A model generated the notes under the pieces. The model saw nothing but the letters and a program-made list of their open reading frames with translations. It was not told the origin of the DNA and ran no database searches. A DNA stretch of 64,000 bases, from the IMG/VR virus record IMGVR_UViG_3300029286_003693, positions 18,731 to 82,730 of that record; one strand, 5' to 3'. This document shows positions 25,087 to 33,113 of this stretch, piece by piece. How positions within the stretch are numbered: the stretch's first letter is position 1; each line of letters starts with the position of its first letter. A program made the translations under genes and the position numbers. This stretch comes from a virus.

Positions 25087-26700
25087 CTATGTCGGGACGT
25101 TCGTGTGGGTTATCAACATTCCGTTAGCGGCGAATGGGAATGTCGTGAGATATCGGTAAACCCTGTCATACACACGGAACGTCGTGGTCGTGTCCGGGTT
25201 AGTGTACCAAGCATAGTCAATGGTGATCGTTGTTCCGTCGTTCCCGGAGATTCTTCTGACCTGGCCTATTCCGGTCCCTCCGACCAGGACCACGTATTTG
25301 TCCTTGAACTGATCCGTGATCCAACTTTTCGTATTGTCTGTTATGCTAAGATTCGTCGCGGCTGTTGCCAAGACATTGGCTATTACGATTGACCCGTCGT
25401 CATTCGCAACTGAGACATCATGGTGCGTAGGGCAGGAGTTGTAGAAAATGCCCTTGTCAATCCACCCGATAGCTGGCTGTCCATTCGAGAGGAAGTAGAA
25501 AGGTGTCATGACCTGCTTCCCGTAAAACGCATTGGTGCTTCTCATGTCGATGACGGCGAAGGCATTGCGTCCAGTACCGACAGTCAGTCCGGCATCTGCG
25601 AAATGTGAAGTGGGGAAAGGAGTTTGATAGCCATTATTCGTATAGCCATGACACGAGAAGAACGTAGACGCTGGGAGACCAATCGTAGCCCCGGAAGCAT
25701 AATTTCGAGGGAGGGTTTCAACGATAATATGCGTAGCGTCTGGAAGCGAAGCAACCTTCAACTTGTCGCATCCTTCTCCGGCAACACCCAGGATTTGGAA
25801 GAACCCACCAGTTGAAGGGACTTTCGAGGAGTCCGTCACAGGGATGCTTACGTTGTTACCCGCAACGATGGCATCAGTCGTCTGGATAAGATCCGGGAAA
25901 AATCTCTTTGGAAAGTGCCCCCAGGCCGCACAAAACATCTCGACAGTAGAGGCATTTACAGTCCGACAGTTTATGTAGATCATGTCTTTATCGCCAGCGA
26001 TATGGCATTCATACGTGGCGTTGAACTGGTTGAGATACCAAAAAGAAGAGGGGTCATATTGTTTTCTCGTCCCGGTGTGCGCCGTTGCATCCCAATACTG
26101 ATATGCGTCATAACGCAGGACGGTTGGCTCCACTCTTAGATGAACATACCCGTATGGTTCAAGTCCGGATTCCCCCCTCGATTTCCAGACAGTATTGGCC
26201 TCTGTCCCCCATACTTGGATTCCACTCCATGCAGACCAAGAGTTTGTGTCGTTATTGTTCGCGACATTTCCCGCACAACTCCCTGTTCCGGCTCTCCATT
26301 CGACTACAACAGTGGTGCTGGTGTAGGATGTGCATTCAAAAGTTGGGTGAGCAGCCGCACATTTGTACTTGACCCCATTGTTAGTGACGGGATCTGTACG
26401 ATTAATGGCCAATGCAAAATTTGCTAAAGAGGCGGCAAGATTGGCGCCAATCAGTACCTCCATGTCGGCTCCCGTAAGGGTCGCTTTCATTGTGTACACA
26501 ATGCCGTCTAATGTTATTGTCTCGTTTGTCGAGAATATATTTCCGCCTGTGAACGTGTATTTGCACCTTTGCGCCCCATACGAATCATGGAGCTCCCAGC
26601 CTTGGGCCGCAAGAAACGTCTTGAGATATTCGTAGAACTGGTGTGCGACACTTCCGTTTAATGACGGCGTCTTGAAGTGGTATGATTTCCAGACGGACAT
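25087..26700 (-). CDS. Phage tail/appendage protein, function unknown
   Basis: 537 residues, rich in aromatic, Thr, Asn and small residues, with beta-strand character throughout (ITLDGIVYTMKATLTG, TSTTVVVEWRAGTG). It has at least six Cys residues, including RCKYTF and KCAAAHPTFEC. It resembles phage surface proteins that contact host or capsule, but I see no known motif. The next gene is the collagen-like fibre, 14 bp away. Confidence 0.75.
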   Translation of the reverse strand: MSVWKSYHFKTPSLNGSVAHQFYEYLKTFLAAQGWELHDSYGAQRCKYTFTGGNIFSTNETITLDGIVYTMKATLTGADMEVLIGANLAASLANFALAINRTDPVTNNGVKYKCAAAHPTFECTSYTSTTVVVEWRAGTGSCAGNVANNNDTNSWSAWSGIQVWGTEANTVWKSRGESGLEPYGYVHLRVEPTVLRYDAYQYWDATAHTGTRKQYDPSSFWYLNQFNATYECHIAGDKDMIYINCRTVNASTVEMFCAAWGHFPKRFFPDLIQTTDAIVAGNNVSIPVTDSSKVPSTGGFFQILGVAGEGCDKLKVASLPDATHIIVETLPRNYASGATIGLPASTFFSCHGYTNNGYQTPFPTSHFADAGLTVGTGRNAFAVIDMRSTNAFYGKQVMTPFYFLSNGQPAIGWIDKGIFYNSCPTHHDVSVANDDGSIVIANVLATAATNLSITDNTKSWITDQFKDKYVVLVGGTGIGQVRRISGNDGTTITIDYAWYTNPDTTTTFRVYDRVYRYLTTFPFAANGMLITHTNVPT

Positions 26701-26713
26701 AATGATAACCTTC

Positions 26714-27913
26714 CTATTTTGTCGCCGCTATCGTCAGGGTGAGTTTCTGGCAACCCGCGCACGAATCGACATTGAAAGCGATAACGTCACCAGCCACGAC
26801 ACTCGTTGTCCACGTAGACAGAGTGGTGTCGCTATTCATCTCCGCCACAGAAAGAGACGGCTTTTCCGTTCCAGTAATGGAGTCGGCTACCGTGGGAACA
26901 GCGCCGGCCTTTTTCCAAACGTCCAGGACGACGGTTCCTTGCGGACTGCCGACAAGATGCCATCCGGTAATCGTGCAGGCGAAAGGCATGATCAGGTATT
27001 GCTTAACCCCGACGGTAATCACCTGTCCCGCTCCGTCTATCGAAACCCCGAAACTGCCGGCGACGCTGCCCGTATCGCCTTTGTCGCCCTTGTCCCCTTG
27101 TGGTCCGGGAACGGTTGAGTCCGCCCCAGCCGGACCGACTTCACCCTGCGGTCCGGGAACGGTCGAATCCGCACCCGGGGGGCCGGTATCGCCCTTGTCG
27201 CCCTTTGGCCCAGGGACGGTCGAGTCCGCGCCCGCGGGACCGACCAGACTCGTCGGAGATCCCCAGGCCCCTCCCGTCTTCGGGCCGTAGATATCGGAAT
27301 TGCTGGTGTCGATATAGAAGTCGCCATTGACGCCAAGTCCTGCGCCGGGAGCTCCGCTTCCGCTCAGGACGGTTTTCCCGTCAGTCCCCGTTAGGCCAAT
27401 CAGCGATACTCCTGCCCCCCAATCCGCGCCATTCTTGGGGCCGTAAATCCTGGTAACGGCTGTGTCCAAGTAGAAATCGCCAGTCAACCCGAGATCGCTG
27501 GCAGGGGCGCCGACCCCATTGAGAACGGTCTTTCCGTCTGCGCCGTCTTCGCCGGGGAGGCCCGGAGCACCGTCGAGGTAGTCAATCCCCTTGACCGGCG
27601 TGTATCCGTCGGTTCCGGGCGCCCCGCCGTTCCCGGTGAAACCGATATCGCCTTGGTCCCCCTTGTCGCCCTTGTCGCCTTTCGGCCCTGGGACGGTCGA
27701 GACAGCGCCCATCGCGCCTGTGTCGCCTTTATCGCCCTTATCACCCTTCAGGCCACGCTGGGCATACGGTAGAGCATTCCAGGCAGTTATGCCGTTGCCT
27801 ATCTTGAACAGATCGCTGTCAAGCTCAGCCCCGATTTCACCTTCCGCAAGGATAGGGTTCTCGGCTGTCCAGTCTGCGGCATTGTCCCGCCTAAATTGAA
27901 TAACGACTGCCAT
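26714..27913 (-). CDS. Collagen-like phage tail fibre
   Basis: 399 residues from the ATG at 27913, chosen because GGAGGAG lies 6 bases upstream; a longer frame starts at 27934. The N-terminal 60 residues (AVVIQFRRDNAADWTAENP, then GEIGAELDSDLFKIGNG) match the tail-fibre N-terminal module common in phages. Residues about 60-300 contain three blocks of Gly-X-Y triplets (GPKGDKGDKGD) separated by two similar GDFYxDT linkers, suggesting internal duplication. The C-terminal 100 residues form a beta-sandwich-like head. A trimeric fibre is expected for this architecture. Confidence 0.9.
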   Translation of the reverse strand: MAVVIQFRRDNAADWTAENPILAEGEIGAELDSDLFKIGNGITAWNALPYAQRGLKGDKGDKGDTGAMGAVSTVPGPKGDKGDKGDQGDIGFTGNGGAPGTDGYTPVKGIDYLDGAPGLPGEDGADGKTVLNGVGAPASDLGLTGDFYLDTAVTRIYGPKNGADWGAGVSLIGLTGTDGKTVLSGSGAPGAGLGVNGDFYIDTSNSDIYGPKTGGAWGSPTSLVGPAGADSTVPGPKGDKGDTGPPGADSTVPGPQGEVGPAGADSTVPGPQGDKGDKGDTGSVAGSFGVSIDGAGQVITVGVKQYLIMPFACTITGWHLVGSPQGTVVLDVWKKAGAVPTVADSITGTEKPSLSVAEMNSDTTLSTWTTSVVAGDVIAFNVDSCAGCQKLTLTIAATK

Positions 27914-28109
27914 CGGCTGCTCCTCCGCCATCAAGGTGTATCAGGTCGCCGTAGTGCGTGTTCGCGTGGCCCCCATCATAGTTGATGATGCCTCGGTACT
28001 GACGACCCGCTCCTGCCCCGCCTGGGCTGGTGATGATCGTGACATCGTCCGCCTCGCAGACGGTAACGACGCTGTCATCTTCTTCGTGGATTATGAACGG
28101 GTTGTCCAT
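27891..28109 (-). CDS. Small phage protein between fibre genes
   Basis: 72 residues; its 3' end overlaps the start of the collagen-like fibre by 23 bp, which suggests coupled translation. The N-terminus is acidic (IIHEEDDSVVTVCEADDV) and the C-terminus is rich in Gly and His (YDGGHANTHYGDLIHLDGGG). Function unknown; it may be a fibre accessory protein, judging only from position. Confidence 0.65.
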   Translation of the reverse strand: MDNPFIIHEEDDSVVTVCEADDVTIITSPGGAGAGRQYRGIINYDGGHANTHYGDLIHLDGGGAADGSRYSI

Positions 28110-28110
28110 T

Positions 28111-28329
28111 TCACTCGATGTCCTCTGACCGCACTGTTATGTCTTCATCGCGGTCTGCCCGAGCTTTGTAACCCGGCAGATGAACAGCCTGCAGGTACTC
28201 GGCACGGTACGCATCAATTTTCTCCGTCACTGCCATCTCGCCCACCACCGCAATCGCGTTTGCAACCCACTCGTCCACGTTCACAACAACATGGGCAAGC
28301 ACAGCTCGGTCTTCTTCAGATAGTTCCAT
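28111..28329 (-). CDS. Small acidic helical phage protein
   Basis: 72 residues, helical and acidic (MELSEEDRAVLAHVVVNV, EKIDAYRAEYLQAVHLPG). It is tightly packed: 1 bp from the downstream gene and 9 bp from the upstream fibre gene. Small helical proteins next to fibres are often tail-fibre assembly factors; that is only a suggestion here. No motif recognised. Confidence 0.65.
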   Translation of the reverse strand: MELSEEDRAVLAHVVVNVDEWVANAIAVVGEMAVTEKIDAYRAEYLQAVHLPGYKARADRDEDITVRSEDIE

Positions 28330-28338
28330 CCGTCACTC

Positions 28339-29124
28339 CTAATCCACCTTGCAGACAAGATGTCCCATGATCCTTGTGTAGATATTCACCGCCTCTCCAT
28401 ACACATCAACAACTTGAGTGCTGGGGGAAACCTTGCAAAGCCAGTACGCCGTATCTCCAGCGTCCATCGGCACGCTCAGCACGTTTTCATGCAGCGCATA
28501 CGTGCGCCAATGCTGTTGACTTGCAAGAACGGTATCTTGGATGTAATTTTTTTGGGTTGTCATGAGGTACAAATAAAACCCGACGTGCGTGGCCAAAATG
28601 CCGAGGAGCTGCACGGTGATTGCAAAGTCATAAAGCCCCTTCACAGGCGCCGTAAACAGCCCCGTAACCAGCGAGTAACAGCCCCCATTGTTGACCAGAA
28701 CCGAATTGGGCTCGACCTTCCAGGTTACAGACGCGCCCAGTTTATCGGTATATTGCCAGGTGCTATGGACATGGTACGCAGGCCACGGGGCGGGGACTTT
28801 GTTATCAAGGACGTGTTTTAGGCCAGCCGGAGTGAGTGCCCTGACCGCATCGATTCCAAGCAAAGCCTCACTGAGCGTCGCGATCTCGATTTTTCCTTTG
28901 ACTGTTTCGGAAGCATCGGGGACGGTGCCCCCACTCCATGCGGAAGAGTGCGCTGCGATCTTGCTTGAAGCCGCCGCGGCCTTTAGCGCTGCAGCAGACG
29001 CGGCATCACTCGCTCCGGAAGCATACCCGATGGCCCTTGACGCAGCATCAGACGCACTTGAAGCAAGGTCGCTTGCCGCCGCGGCCTCGTTCGGGTCAAA
29101 GCTCGTGCTGAGATAGCCGGGCAT
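28339..29124 (-). CDS. Tail fibre with Ala/Ser coiled stalk and C1q/TNF-like head
   Basis: 261 residues. The N-terminus MPGYLSTSFDP is nearly the same as in the gene at 30395-30850 (MAGFLSVSFDP). Residues 12-65 form an Ala/Ser-rich stalk ending IAAHSSAWSGG, again matching the other gene. Residues 75-105 resemble the 'ALTPAGL' attachment segment of many fibres. The C-terminal about 140 residues (LVTGLFTAPVKGLYDFAITV and following) have the strand pattern of C1q-like trimeric heads. A receptor-binding fibre is the likely role. Confidence 0.8.
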   Translation of the reverse strand: MPGYLSTSFDPNEAAAASDLASSASDAASRAIGYASGASDAASAAALKAAAASSKIAAHSSAWSGGTVPDASETVKGKIEIATLSEALLGIDAVRALTPAGLKHVLDNKVPAPWPAYHVHSTWQYTDKLGASVTWKVEPNSVLVNNGGCYSLVTGLFTAPVKGLYDFAITVQLLGILATHVGFYLYLMTTQKNYIQDTVLASQQHWRTYALHENVLSVPMDAGDTAYWLCKVSPSTQVVDVYGEAVNIYTRIMGHLVCKVD

Positions 29125-29125
29125 C

Positions 29126-29287
29126 TTACTCTTCCTTGCTTTCCACCTTCAGGACCTTAAAGTCCGGGTCTTTTTTTATCGCCTCTTTGATCGTGGATCT
29201 GACTGCCCTCACCTTCCTGCGCCAGTCTCCACCGTCTCCGAAGGACACGGCAGTGGTGACTACAAACGTGATCGGTTTCGTATCCAT
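29126..29287 (-). CDS. Small phage protein
   Basis: 53 residues. The start at 29287 (MDTKPITFVVTTAVSFGDG) is chosen because TAGGAG precedes it at proper spacing and it avoids overlap with the glycosyltransferase; the longer frame is an unlikely extension. Alternating strand and helix (WRRKVRAVRSTIKEAIKK). No function recognised. It lies 1 bp from the fibre gene downstream. Confidence 0.6.
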   Translation of the reverse strand: MDTKPITFVVTTAVSFGDGGDWRRKVRAVRSTIKEAIKKDPDFKVLKVESKEE

Positions 29288-29297
29288 GTTCGCGCTC

Positions 29298-30332
29298 CTA
29301 CTTCTTGGCAAGTAGCTCATTATAAAGCTCAATATACGTTTCAACATGCTTCCCCCTATCGAAGTTCTCCCTGGCATACTGCATGGTTTCTTCCCTCAGC
29401 GTACTCCCAGGGGCCTTCAGGTCATTCCAGCATCTCTCGATCTGTTCTGCGATGGAATGAAGGTCAAACGGCTTTGCATGGTACTTCGTGTATTCCCCGT
29501 TGTAGCTGACGACAGGGACGCCGAAGGCCATCATCTCCATCGTCACCCGGCTGGCAATGCCGGAATAGTTGTTGTTGAACCCGATGTCGGCCCCCGCCTG
29601 GAACGGCTTCAGGTTGTTGTTTGCCAGTTGGATGTTCTCGCAGGCTGTTTCCAGGGCTCTTTTGTGGCTCCGGACGAAGACGTTTCTCCACATCCCGATC
29701 GGCTCAAGCAGCAGGGAAAATACGTTCAGTCTTGCCTCCGGGATCTTCTCCATCACGTATGGCATTGCCCAGATGATATGAAGGGGTAGCTTTTCCACCC
29801 TCGGAGTATCGCAGGAGAGAATCGCCGGATGGTCCTCATACTGCCACGGCGCCGTCCCTTCCAGGTCTTCCAGATCAATGCTGTTCGGGATATACCGGCA
29901 GCGCCCCACTTTCTCGTCGTACAGCTTCATGACGTCGTACTCGTGGGTGTTGATGCAGACCGTGGCGTCCATCTTCCAGAGAAGGTTCACATGCAGGTTG
30001 AACGAGTCGCTCACCTTCTCCCATTCTTTGAACACCATATGCTCAGTCGGCCCGTGCAGAACTGCCACCGTGACCTTCTTCACCTGCTCCTTCTTCATTT
30101 CCGCATCATCGGGAAAGGCGGAATGCAGGACCCAAACGTCGGCTTTTTTCGCCTCTTCCCAGGTGATCGGGCGGAAACCCTTGTCGTTCCTCTCTGCCGT
30201 TGGGATGGCTTCGTAGGAAATGGCAAGCTCCGATCGAATGCCGGCGCGGGTCTCATATTTGCACTGATTCTTACAGGATTCGTACATCCCGCTGATCCGT
30301 GGACCCCAGTTGCTCCAGTGAACTACGAACAT
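29298..30332 (-). CDS. Phage glycosyltransferase, GT-B fold (GT4-like)
   Basis: 344 residues from ATG 30332 (MFVVHWSNWGPRISGMYES), preceded by AAGGGATGG; the frame runs further upstream, but that part overlaps the Ala-rich fibre gene in another frame and is Cys/Gly-rich nonsense. An N-terminal Rossmann-like half is followed by CRYIPNSIDLEDLEG, where GT-B enzymes place the sugar-nucleotide loop, and by MEMMAFGVPVVSYNG, a clear GT4 C-terminal motif with the key Glu. Such enzymes transfer a sugar from a nucleotide donor. In the fibre block it may glycosylate virion proteins or alter host surface glycans. Confidence 0.8.
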   Translation of the reverse strand: MFVVHWSNWGPRISGMYESCKNQCKYETRAGIRSELAISYEAIPTAERNDKGFRPITWEEAKKADVWVLHSAFPDDAEMKKEQVKKVTVAVLHGPTEHMVFKEWEKVSDSFNLHVNLLWKMDATVCINTHEYDVMKLYDEKVGRCRYIPNSIDLEDLEGTAPWQYEDHPAILSCDTPRVEKLPLHIIWAMPYVMEKIPEARLNVFSLLLEPIGMWRNVFVRSHKRALETACENIQLANNNLKPFQAGADIGFNNNYSGIASRVTMEMMAFGVPVVSYNGEYTKYHAKPFDLHSIAEQIERCWNDLKAPGSTLREETMQYARENFDRGKHVETYIELYNELLAKK

Positions 30333-30339
30333 TTTGCCA

Positions 30340-30392
30340 TCCCTTTTTGGGTGGAGAAGGGAGCCTTCGCCCCCCTCTCCGGGTGATGATAC
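30340..30392 (-). other. Intergenic hairpin
   Basis: On the transcript, GGAGAGGGGGGC-GAAG-GCTCCCTTCTCC forms a long stem with a tetraloop, followed by ACCCAAAAAGGG just before the glycosyltransferase start. There is no U-run, so it is more likely an mRNA processing or stabilising structure than a terminator. Confidence 0.5.
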
Positions 30393-30394
30393 TG

Positions 30395-30850
30395 CTACGC
30401 CTGAGCGACCGAGCTGTACCGCAGTTTGATGAGCCCTGCCGACGTGTAAACGATGTTCTTGACAGCCCTCGAATTGACACCGGGATCTGTGAAGACCGCG
30501 CTCGACAGACGGCCCTTTGCCGCCAGTCCTGCCGACGCTCCGGCAGCCAACGCCGCTGCCGCACTCTGAGCATCGCTTGCCGCAGACTGCGCAATAACGA
30601 CCTGAGAAGCCGCCGCATTGGCCACGGAATGCGCGTGAACCGCAGCAGCCGAAGCCACTGCCGCTTTGGACGCGCCAACACCCCACGACGAGGAATGTGC
30701 CGCTATCGCGCTCACGGCACTCGCCGCTGCAGCCATCGCTGCCGACGCGTTGCTATGGGCATCACTTGCCGCTGCAAGAGCTGCCGTCGCAGCGCTGTGG
30801 GCATCGCTGATCTGCGCGGGATCGAAACTCACACTTAGAAATCCAGCCAT
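30395..30850 (-). CDS. Ala/Ser-rich stalk protein, paralogous to the fibre N-terminus
   Basis: 151 residues. It starts MAGFLSVSFDPAQ and continues as Ala/Ser/His-rich stalk with repeated 'SDAHSAA' and 'AAHSSSWGVG' elements, then a short C-terminal tail (KNIVYTSAGLIKLRYSS). The N-terminal anchor is shared with the fibre at 28339-29124, which has a C1q-like head instead. It may be a short co-fibre or a truncated version competing for the same attachment point. No enzyme motif. Confidence 0.75.
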   Translation of the reverse strand: MAGFLSVSFDPAQISDAHSAATAALAAASDAHSNASAAMAAAASAVSAIAAHSSSWGVGASKAAVASAAAVHAHSVANAAASQVVIAQSAASDAQSAAAALAAGASAGLAAKGRLSSAVFTDPGVNSRAVKNIVYTSAGLIKLRYSSVAQA

Positions 30851-30888
30851 TTTCTTGTCCTCCTCTCTTAGAGTCGGGCACCTACGGT

Positions 30889-31440
30889 CTATTCGTCATT
30901 CCGGCAGACGGCCACCATAGGGTTTTCGTAGCCTGAAACCAGCGGTTCCAGTGTATATGTTCGCAGGCTGACACTTACGAAAGCCGTCTTGAGTATCCCC
31001 TCGAATTCTTTCGGGGCGTACTCTCGGACGTGGGTATCCGCCTTCCGATACCTGCTCAGCCGGTTAGGTGTAGAAAGGATCAGAGAACCGTTCTTGGCCA
31101 TCATCCTCTTGACGTTCAAAAGGGCCTGCTTGTCGTGTTTGATATGCTCAATGATGTCGATCATGACGATGAAATCGTATGGGCCTTCGTCGATCCCCTT
31201 TGAGATATCCCCGTATTTGAAGCGAAGTTTCGGAATGGGGAAAACCTTCTGTGCGAACCTTATGCCGCACTCGTCTAATTCATATCCAGTCACGGCCTGC
31301 GCGTTCGTGGTCAACAGGTGCGCCCCGAACCCTGTCCCAAAGCCCACGTCGGCGACATTGCCCCGAACAACCTTGGCTACCTGCTCATAAAGGTCAAATT
31401 GAGGGCTCAACACATATCGAAGTCGGTTCCAGAGTTCCAT
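30889..31440 (-). CDS. Class I SAM-dependent methyltransferase
   Basis: 183 residues. The SAM-binding motif I is VADVGFGTGFGAHLL (residues about 29-43), followed by acidic motif II (GYELDE) and motif IV-like FIVMIDIIEHIKHDK; this is the Methyltransf_11 pattern. The C-terminus is short. Substrate unknown. It lies next to a glycosyltransferase and fibre genes, so small-molecule, sugar or protein methylation is more plausible than DNA methylation. SD is not strong. Confidence 0.8.
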   Translation of the reverse strand: MELWNRLRYVLSPQFDLYEQVAKVVRGNVADVGFGTGFGAHLLTTNAQAVTGYELDECGIRFAQKVFPIPKLRFKYGDISKGIDEGPYDFIVMIDIIEHIKHDKQALLNVKRMMAKNGSLILSTPNRLSRYRKADTHVREYAPKEFEGILKTAFVSVSLRTYTLEPLVSGYENPMVAVCRNDE

Positions 31441-31449
31441 GTCGTCTCC

Positions 31450-31740
31450 TTATGGCACTGGGGTTGAATCATATGTTATTACTACTTTTTTATCGGACCC
31501 CATCCGGATGTTCGTTATCTTGTACCCACCGGGCGGGGATACGCTCCTTATCGCGCCAGGGGTGCCAGGGTCCCGAATAACGACCGGCACGGGCGCCCCT
31601 TTGACAACGGTAGGAACTGGAGTGGTTGTCGCAACCGCTGCTCCCGTTACCGAAGCCGAGGCGTTTGTAACAACGGTCGGCACCGGCGCTCCCCTTACAA
31701 CGGTTGGAACCTGGATGGTCGTGACGATCGTTGTTCTCAT
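31450..31740 (-). CDS. Val/Thr/Pro repeat small phage protein
   Basis: 96 residues from the ATG at 31740, which overlaps the stop of the upstream gene. The first 60 residues contain two to three copies of a roughly 30-residue unit whose core is VPTVVKGAPVPVV, giving a low-complexity stalk. The C-terminal 30 residues look globular (GGYKITNIRMGSDKKVVITY). Probably a virion decoration or linker; not recognised. Confidence 0.65.
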   Translation of the reverse strand: MRTTIVTTIQVPTVVRGAPVPTVVTNASASVTGAAVATTTPVPTVVKGAPVPVVIRDPGTPGAIRSVSPPGGYKITNIRMGSDKKVVITYDSTPVP

Positions 31741-32126
31741 CAATCGGCCCTCGTGACTGCGGGGTTGAACGTAAATTTTCCTCTTTGCTGCATGCCCGTA
31801 TCGTTGTCGATCCCGTGGTCAAAGAATAGATCGTAGACGAGGGATCGCTTTTCGTGGTCCGGGCATATTCCCAAAGTCTGCGCGGGGGTGAGAAATATGG
31901 CGTACTTTCCATCGGTCGGTGGAGACAGAATGATGATCCCGCCGTTTTCGGTCGTGAGATCGAAGACAGGATCATCGTCCGCAACATCCGCCCTCACCTG
32001 CATCCTGGCAGTTACGTCAGTCAGATCCACGGGTTCAGCCGGGTCTCCCGTTTCCCAGGTGAATTCCTGATAGAAGGTCGCGCCTTCCCACCCCTCCAGG
32101 TTGATTACGGCATGTGAGCTGAACAT
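31740..32126 (-). CDS. Small phage baseplate/fibre-associated protein
   Basis: 128 residues: GATFYQEFTWETGDP, then VDLTDVTARMQVRADV and DGKYAIFLTPAQT. This order of strands is common in small phage proteins that start with a 'YQ.F.W' strand and a 'DLTG-T-RMQIR' strand. Exact function unknown. It is coupled to the downstream repeat protein by an overlapping stop and start. Confidence 0.7.
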   Translation of the reverse strand: MFSSHAVINLEGWEGATFYQEFTWETGDPAEPVDLTDVTARMQVRADVADDDPVFDLTTENGGIIILSPPTDGKYAIFLTPAQTLGICPDHEKRSLVYDLFFDHGIDNDTGMQQRGKFTFNPAVTRAD

Positions 32127-32135
32127 ATTCGGTCC

Positions 32136-32303
32136 CTAATCTTTAGGCTTCATCGGGGTCCGGTCAGGTGTCCACCCGTGATCAATCGCATTCAGGAGTC
32201 GCCTCTGGGCCTCAGCCTTTTCTTTCGTGGTGCCTTTGGCATGAACGGCATTCGGAGTCTTGACCTGATACTTTTTGCCCCTTTTTATAACTGTTACTGG
32301 CAT
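32136..32303 (-). CDS. 55-residue basic phage protein
   Basis: ATG at 32303 with AAGGAG upstream opens a 55-codon frame: MPVTVIKRGKKYQVKTPNAV, then HAKGTTKEKAEAQRRLLNAI, ending DHGWTPDRTPMKPKD. The pattern strand-strand-helix with 'AKGTTKEKAEAQ-RLL' is common in small phage tail-block proteins. It ends 9 bp before the next start. Strong RBS and clean spacing make it credible; function unknown. Confidence 0.7.
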   Translation of the reverse strand: MPVTVIKRGKKYQVKTPNAVHAKGTTKEKAEAQRRLLNAIDHGWTPDRTPMKPKD

Positions 32304-32319
32304 GACAAACTCCTTGGTG

Positions 32320-32352
32320 CTCCCCTACCCCGAGATCATTCCCTCGGGGCAG
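32320..32352 (-). other. Intergenic hairpin
   Basis: On the transcript, CCCCTGCCCCGAG pairs with CTCGGGGTAGGGG around a short loop, with one mismatch. It lies upstream of the 55-residue gene and has no U-tract, so a processing or stability element is more likely than a terminator. Confidence 0.5.
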
Positions 32353-32370
32353 GGGTCAGGTGGCGAGCGC

Positions 32371-32967
32371 TTAGCTCGTGGTACAGGTGATCTGGTACGT
32401 TACATAGATTTCATCATCGGCGATGACGGCACGGGGGGTCCCGAACCGTTTGGCGCACATCAGGGTGCCCGCCGCGCTGGTCTTCGCCGCCGTGTCAACG
32501 AGGAAGGCCCCGTAGACGGTAATCGACGCATTCATGACGAAGTGCGCCTTGGCGTTGACGTTCGTGATGACCGCGGTGGTCGTATCTTCCGTGGTGTACG
32601 CGGGCCGGTTGGTCAGCGGGTTGTCATAGTCCGCATCCTGGCACTCGCCGTAGGCATTGCCGGAGCCCAGCTTCGCTCCCGTGTCGGCCAGGGCCGGGGT
32701 AATGTTGTTTTTGAAGATACCGACGTACCAGATGTGCGACGCGGCCTTGGAGATGTCATGGAACATGATGTTCAGGAGCTTGGCCATACCCTCCGTCGTG
32801 AAGGTATTTGTCCCGGTTTCCGTAAAGAGCAGGACGCCATTGCGCCAGTGCTCAAACGTCACCTTGCCTTCGAAGATGATGTCATCCCATGCCCCTTTTT
32901 TCAGTCTCAAAAAGAGTGCCGTGACCATCAACCAGACCATCGCGATAAAACCCTTAATTCTGTCCAT
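32371..32967 (-). CDS. Phage tail-region structural protein, function unknown
   Basis: 198 residues. The N-terminus has a hydrophobic stretch (FIAMVWLMVTALFLRLKK), followed by a beta-rich domain: VTFEHWRNGVLLFTETG, GMAKLLNIMFHDIS and HIWYVGIFKNN. This strand-helix order is frequent in short podovirus tail-region proteins. It is the first gene after structured element B and has SD AAGGAGG, so its expression may be tuned by that element. Confidence 0.75.
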   Translation of the reverse strand: MDRIKGFIAMVWLMVTALFLRLKKGAWDDIIFEGKVTFEHWRNGVLLFTETGTNTFTTEGMAKLLNIMFHDISKAASHIWYVGIFKNNITPALADTGAKLGSGNAYGECQDADYDNPLTNRPAYTTEDTTTAVITNVNAKAHFVMNASITVYGAFLVDTAAKTSAAGTLMCAKRFGTPRAVIADDEIYVTYQITCTTS

Positions 32968-33001
32968 TGTGTGTTCCTCCTTGTTGTGTGGTTGTTCGGG
33001 G

Positions 33002-33112
33002 CAAAGAAAAAGGGCGACAACGCTGATGTGCTGGCACCAGCATGCCGCCCTTGTTTCTCTCTTGCGTTCCCGTCCGGGTGGCCACCCTTCAGGGAAACCC
33101 CAACTACTAATG
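33002..33112 (-). promoter_or_regulatory. Structured RNA element B: conserved 5' domain plus intrinsic terminator
   Basis: Transcript order: a stem TTCCC/GGGAA enclosing a GGGT-GGCC-ACCC hairpin, then ACGCAAGA, then a long terminator stem AAGGGCGGC...GTCGCCCTT ending in TTTTTCTTT (33003-33052 on the plus strand). It lies between the gp10-like gene and the gene at 32371-32967. Element A (38343-38450) has the same parts in the same order with compensating base changes. It may be an attenuator; no known riboswitch class was recognised. Confidence 0.65.
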
Positions 33113-33113
33113 A

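Noticed and set aside
26739-27899. Pro/Ser-rich plus-strand frames across the collagen-like gene
   Set aside because: They are complements of Gly-X-Y repeats and have no coding evidence of their own.
29298-30686. Long form of the glycosyltransferase starting at 30686
   Set aside because: The extra residues are Cys/Gly/Arg-rich and overlap the Ala-rich fibre gene out of frame; ATG 30332 has a proper site.
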